From the NCBI GenBank assembly GCA_013042495.1, contig JABDQB010000175.1:1-8856 (forward strand): a stretch of 8,856 nt of DNA, written 5' to 3'. The notes beneath the pieces are model-generated. The model ran no database searches and had not been told where the DNA came from. It saw only the letters and a program-made list of their open reading frames with translations. This DNA comes from Gemmatimonadota bacterium (GTDB lineage: Bacteria; Gemmatimonadota; Gemmatimonadetes; Palauibacterales; Palauibacteraceae). Below are positions 7,392-8,856 of this stretch, in pieces; the first letter of the stretch is position 1, and the number at the start of each line of letters is the position of its first letter. The translations under genes and the position numbers were made by a program.

Positions 7392-8778
7392 GCGTCGACC
7401 TCCCGACCGGAGCCAGCTGCCCCCCCCGGGCTCGTCGATCTATCTCCTGGGAATCGCGGGGGCCGGCATGGCGGGCCTGGCGCGTCTGCTCGCCTCCGAG
7501 GGCTACCTGGTCGCTGGCTCCGACACGTGGCTCACGCCGGAAGCACGCCGACTCGAGATTCACGGCATCCGGTTCGTCGAGCCCGATGATGCGGTCGCTG
7601 CAACCGTGACCAACGTCGTCGTGCACACGTCGGCCGCTCCACACGACCACCCCATCCTGGTGGCCGCGCGGCAGGCCGGGGTGCCCGTTCTAAAGCGCGC
7701 GCAGGCCATGGGCGCGCTCCTGAACGAGCGGCGACTGATTGCGATCTCAGGCACACACGGCAAGACCACGGTCACCGCCATGACGGCATGCGTGGCCGAA
7801 GCCGGGGGGCTGGATCCAGTCGCACTGGTGGGAGGGCGCGTCGAGGAATGGGATGGCAACGCTCGCGTCGGAACCGGCCCGGCGATCGCCGAGGCGGACG
7901 AATACGACCGGTCGTTCCTCGAGCTTGATCCCAGTCTCGCGGTCATCACGTCGGCGGAGCCGGAGCACCTGGAGTGCTACGACGGTCCCGAGCACCTGCG
8001 GTCGTCGTTTCGCGAGTTCGTCGCGCGCGCTGCGGGCAGGGAAGGCATCGTGGCCTGCGCTGAAGGACCTGGCGTCCGCGCGGTGGTGAACGGACTGGAA
8101 TCCGTCATGACCTATGGACTGGATGCGTCGGCTGACTACCGGGTCGAGATCCTGGCCCGGAGCGGGACGATGCAGACCTGCCGCTTCGTGTCGGCGGGCG
8201 AATCGTTCCGGTTCGATCTGGGCGCGCCAGGAGACCACAACGCGCAGAATGCGGCCGCGGCACTCGCGGTGGGAGTAGAGCTCGGAGTGGAGCCCCCCGT
8301 GCTCGGCGCGGCGCTGGCCGAGTTTTCCGGGGTAGACCGAAGGCTGCAGCTCCTGGGCGACCGCGACGGCAGGGTGATTCTCGATGACTACGCCCACCAT
8401 CCGACCGAAGTTCGCGTCTCCATAGCGGCGGTTCGCGACGCATGGCCCGGGCGCACGCTGGCGGTCGTATTCCAGCCGCACCTGTACAGCCGCACCCAGC
8501 AGATGGCGACGGAGTTCGCGGGCGCCCTCACGTCGGCCGACCAGGCCGTGGTTCTGCCGATCTATCCTGCGCGCGAAGAAGCGATACCGGGCGTCACCGC
8601 TCGGCTGGTCACGGATGCGTCCGGTGGCTTCGCACCTGCCCTGAGCATAGACGAGATCCTGCCCTGGGTGGATGGACTGCCCACGGAATCCGTCGTGCTG
8701 TTCATGGGCGCGGGCGACATCACCCGGCTGGCTCACGAGGCGGCGGACGGGAAGGGGGCGATCGATGTGGGAGTCTGA
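7384..8778 (+). CDS. murC: UDP-MurNAc:L-alanine ligase MurC
   Basis: Cytoplasmic ATP-dependent ligase that adds the first amino acid, L-Ala, to UDP-MurNAc and so starts the stem peptide. The product has 464 residues, typical. Seen: YLLGIAGAGMAGLA at 20-33 (the GxxGxGM nucleotide-sugar motif), HTSAAPHDHP at 81-90, P-loop SGTHGKTTV at 122-130 (K127), AEADEYDRSFL at 169-179, ITSAEPEHLECY at 188-199, PGDHNAQNAAAA at 282-293, FSGVDRRLQ at 314-322, DDYAHHPTEV at 334-343, FQPHLYSRT at 363-371, LPIYPAREEAIPGV at 391-404 and GAGDIT at 442-447. THGKTT and YAHHPTE identify MurC over the other ligases. ATG 7384 overlaps murG by 8 bases; the first 16 residues are a proline-rich leader, partly encoded by a run of eight C (7420-7427). 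The usual TN...DH and PGRHN motifs read TSAEPEH and PGDHN here. The stop lies inside the start of murB. Confidence 0.97.
   Translation: MAERRPPDRSQLPPPGSSIYLLGIAGAGMAGLARLLASEGYLVAGSDTWLTPEARRLEIHGIRFVEPDDAVAATVTNVVVHTSAAPHDHPILVAARQAGVPVLKRAQAMGALLNERRLIAISGTHGKTTVTAMTACVAEAGGLDPVALVGGRVEEWDGNARVGTGPAIAEADEYDRSFLELDPSLAVITSAEPEHLECYDGPEHLRSSFREFVARAAGREGIVACAEGPGVRAVVNGLESVMTYGLDASADYRVEILARSGTMQTCRFVSAGESFRFDLGAPGDHNAQNAAAALAVGVELGVEPPVLGAALAEFSGVDRRLQLLGDRDGRVILDDYAHHPTEVRVSIAAVRDAWPGRTLAVVFQPHLYSRTQQMATEFAGALTSADQAVVLPIYPAREEAIPGVTARLVTDASGGFAPALSIDEILPWVDGLPTESVVLFMGAGDITRLAHEAADGKGAIDVGV
8752..8758 (+). promoter_or_regulatory. ribosome binding site candidate for murB
   Basis: AAGGGGG in the murC tail ends 6 bases before ATG 8765. 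A rival GGGAG at 8769-8773 ends 6 bases before the in-frame GTG 8780, so the sequence alone does not settle the murB start. Confidence 0.5.
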
Positions 8779-8856
8779 TGTGTCGTTGGCCTCCTTGACG
8801 CGCTACCGGATCGGGGGGCCGGCGGACCGCTTCGCGAGATTCGCGAATCCTGTCGA
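8765..8856 (+). CDS. murB: UDP-N-acetylenolpyruvoylglucosamine reductase MurB, N-terminal fragment
   Basis: Only the first 30 codons are present before the window ends. They read SLTRYRIGGPADRF followed by ARFANPV, which matches the MurB N-terminus (leucine-threonine, then YRIGGPAD at the start of the FAD-binding PCMH-type domain). MurB reduces UDP-GlcNAc-enolpyruvate to UDP-MurNAc with NADPH and FAD, supplying MurC, and murC-murB is a common order in dcw clusters. From ATG 8765 the gene overlaps murC by 14 bases. From GTG 8780 it would begin one base after the murC stop and lose five residues. Both starts have a fair binding site. ATG 8778, sharing one base with the murC stop, is out of frame and soon ends, so it is not the start. 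The FAD and catalytic regions lie outside the window. Confidence 0.87.
   Translation, partial: MWESDVSLASLTRYRIGGPADRFARFANPV

Noticed and set aside
8778..8798. ATG overlapping the murC stop as the start of the next gene
   Set aside because: That frame reaches a stop after six codons; MurB homology is in the frame of ATG 8765.
1..8856. Terminators, internal promoters, CRISPR arrays, mobile elements, tRNA genes or defence genes
   Set aside because: The coding genes fill the window end to end with no gap above 3 bases, and I saw no direct repeat array, hairpin followed by a T run, or foreign-looking segment.

Overview
The window is a continuous stretch of the division and cell wall (dcw) cluster of a bacterium with high G+C DNA (roughly two thirds G+C by eye). 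It carries, all on the + strand and in the classical order, murE (5' end cut off by the window), murF, mraY, murD, ftsW, murG, murC and the first 30 codons of murB. There is essentially no intergenic DNA. The longest gap is 3 bases, between ftsW and murG, and every other junction overlaps by 1 to 14 bases. I see no RNA gene, mobile element, repeat array, internal promoter or terminator.

The genes cover one pathway. MurC, MurD, MurE and MurF build UDP-MurNAc-pentapeptide in the cytoplasm by adding L-Ala, D-Glu, meso-diaminopimelate (the DNPR motif of MurE points to mDAP) and D-Ala-D-Ala to UDP-MurNAc. MurB makes the UDP-MurNAc. MraY loads the pentapeptide onto undecaprenyl phosphate (lipid I), MurG adds GlcNAc (lipid II), and FtsW polymerises lipid II at the septum together with a partner transpeptidase. 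All the ligases keep an intact P-loop, and MraY, FtsW and MurG keep their known key residues, so each complete gene looks functional.

The source is a Gram-negative-type, mDAP-containing bacterium. G+C content, gene order and several residue variants (IQEQN in MurG, DYMHTPD in MurE, KASRGMRLE at the MurF C-terminus) make me think of Gemmatimonadota or a related uncultured phylum. That is an impression from memory of the families and is not demonstrated.

No undescribed system is visible. The points worth a second look are small: substitutions in otherwise near-invariant motifs of MurE, FtsW, MurF, MurC and MurG, the dense translational coupling, two equally good starts for murB, and a run of eight C near the start of murC. 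The long reverse-strand and alternative-frame open frames are shadows caused by the base composition.
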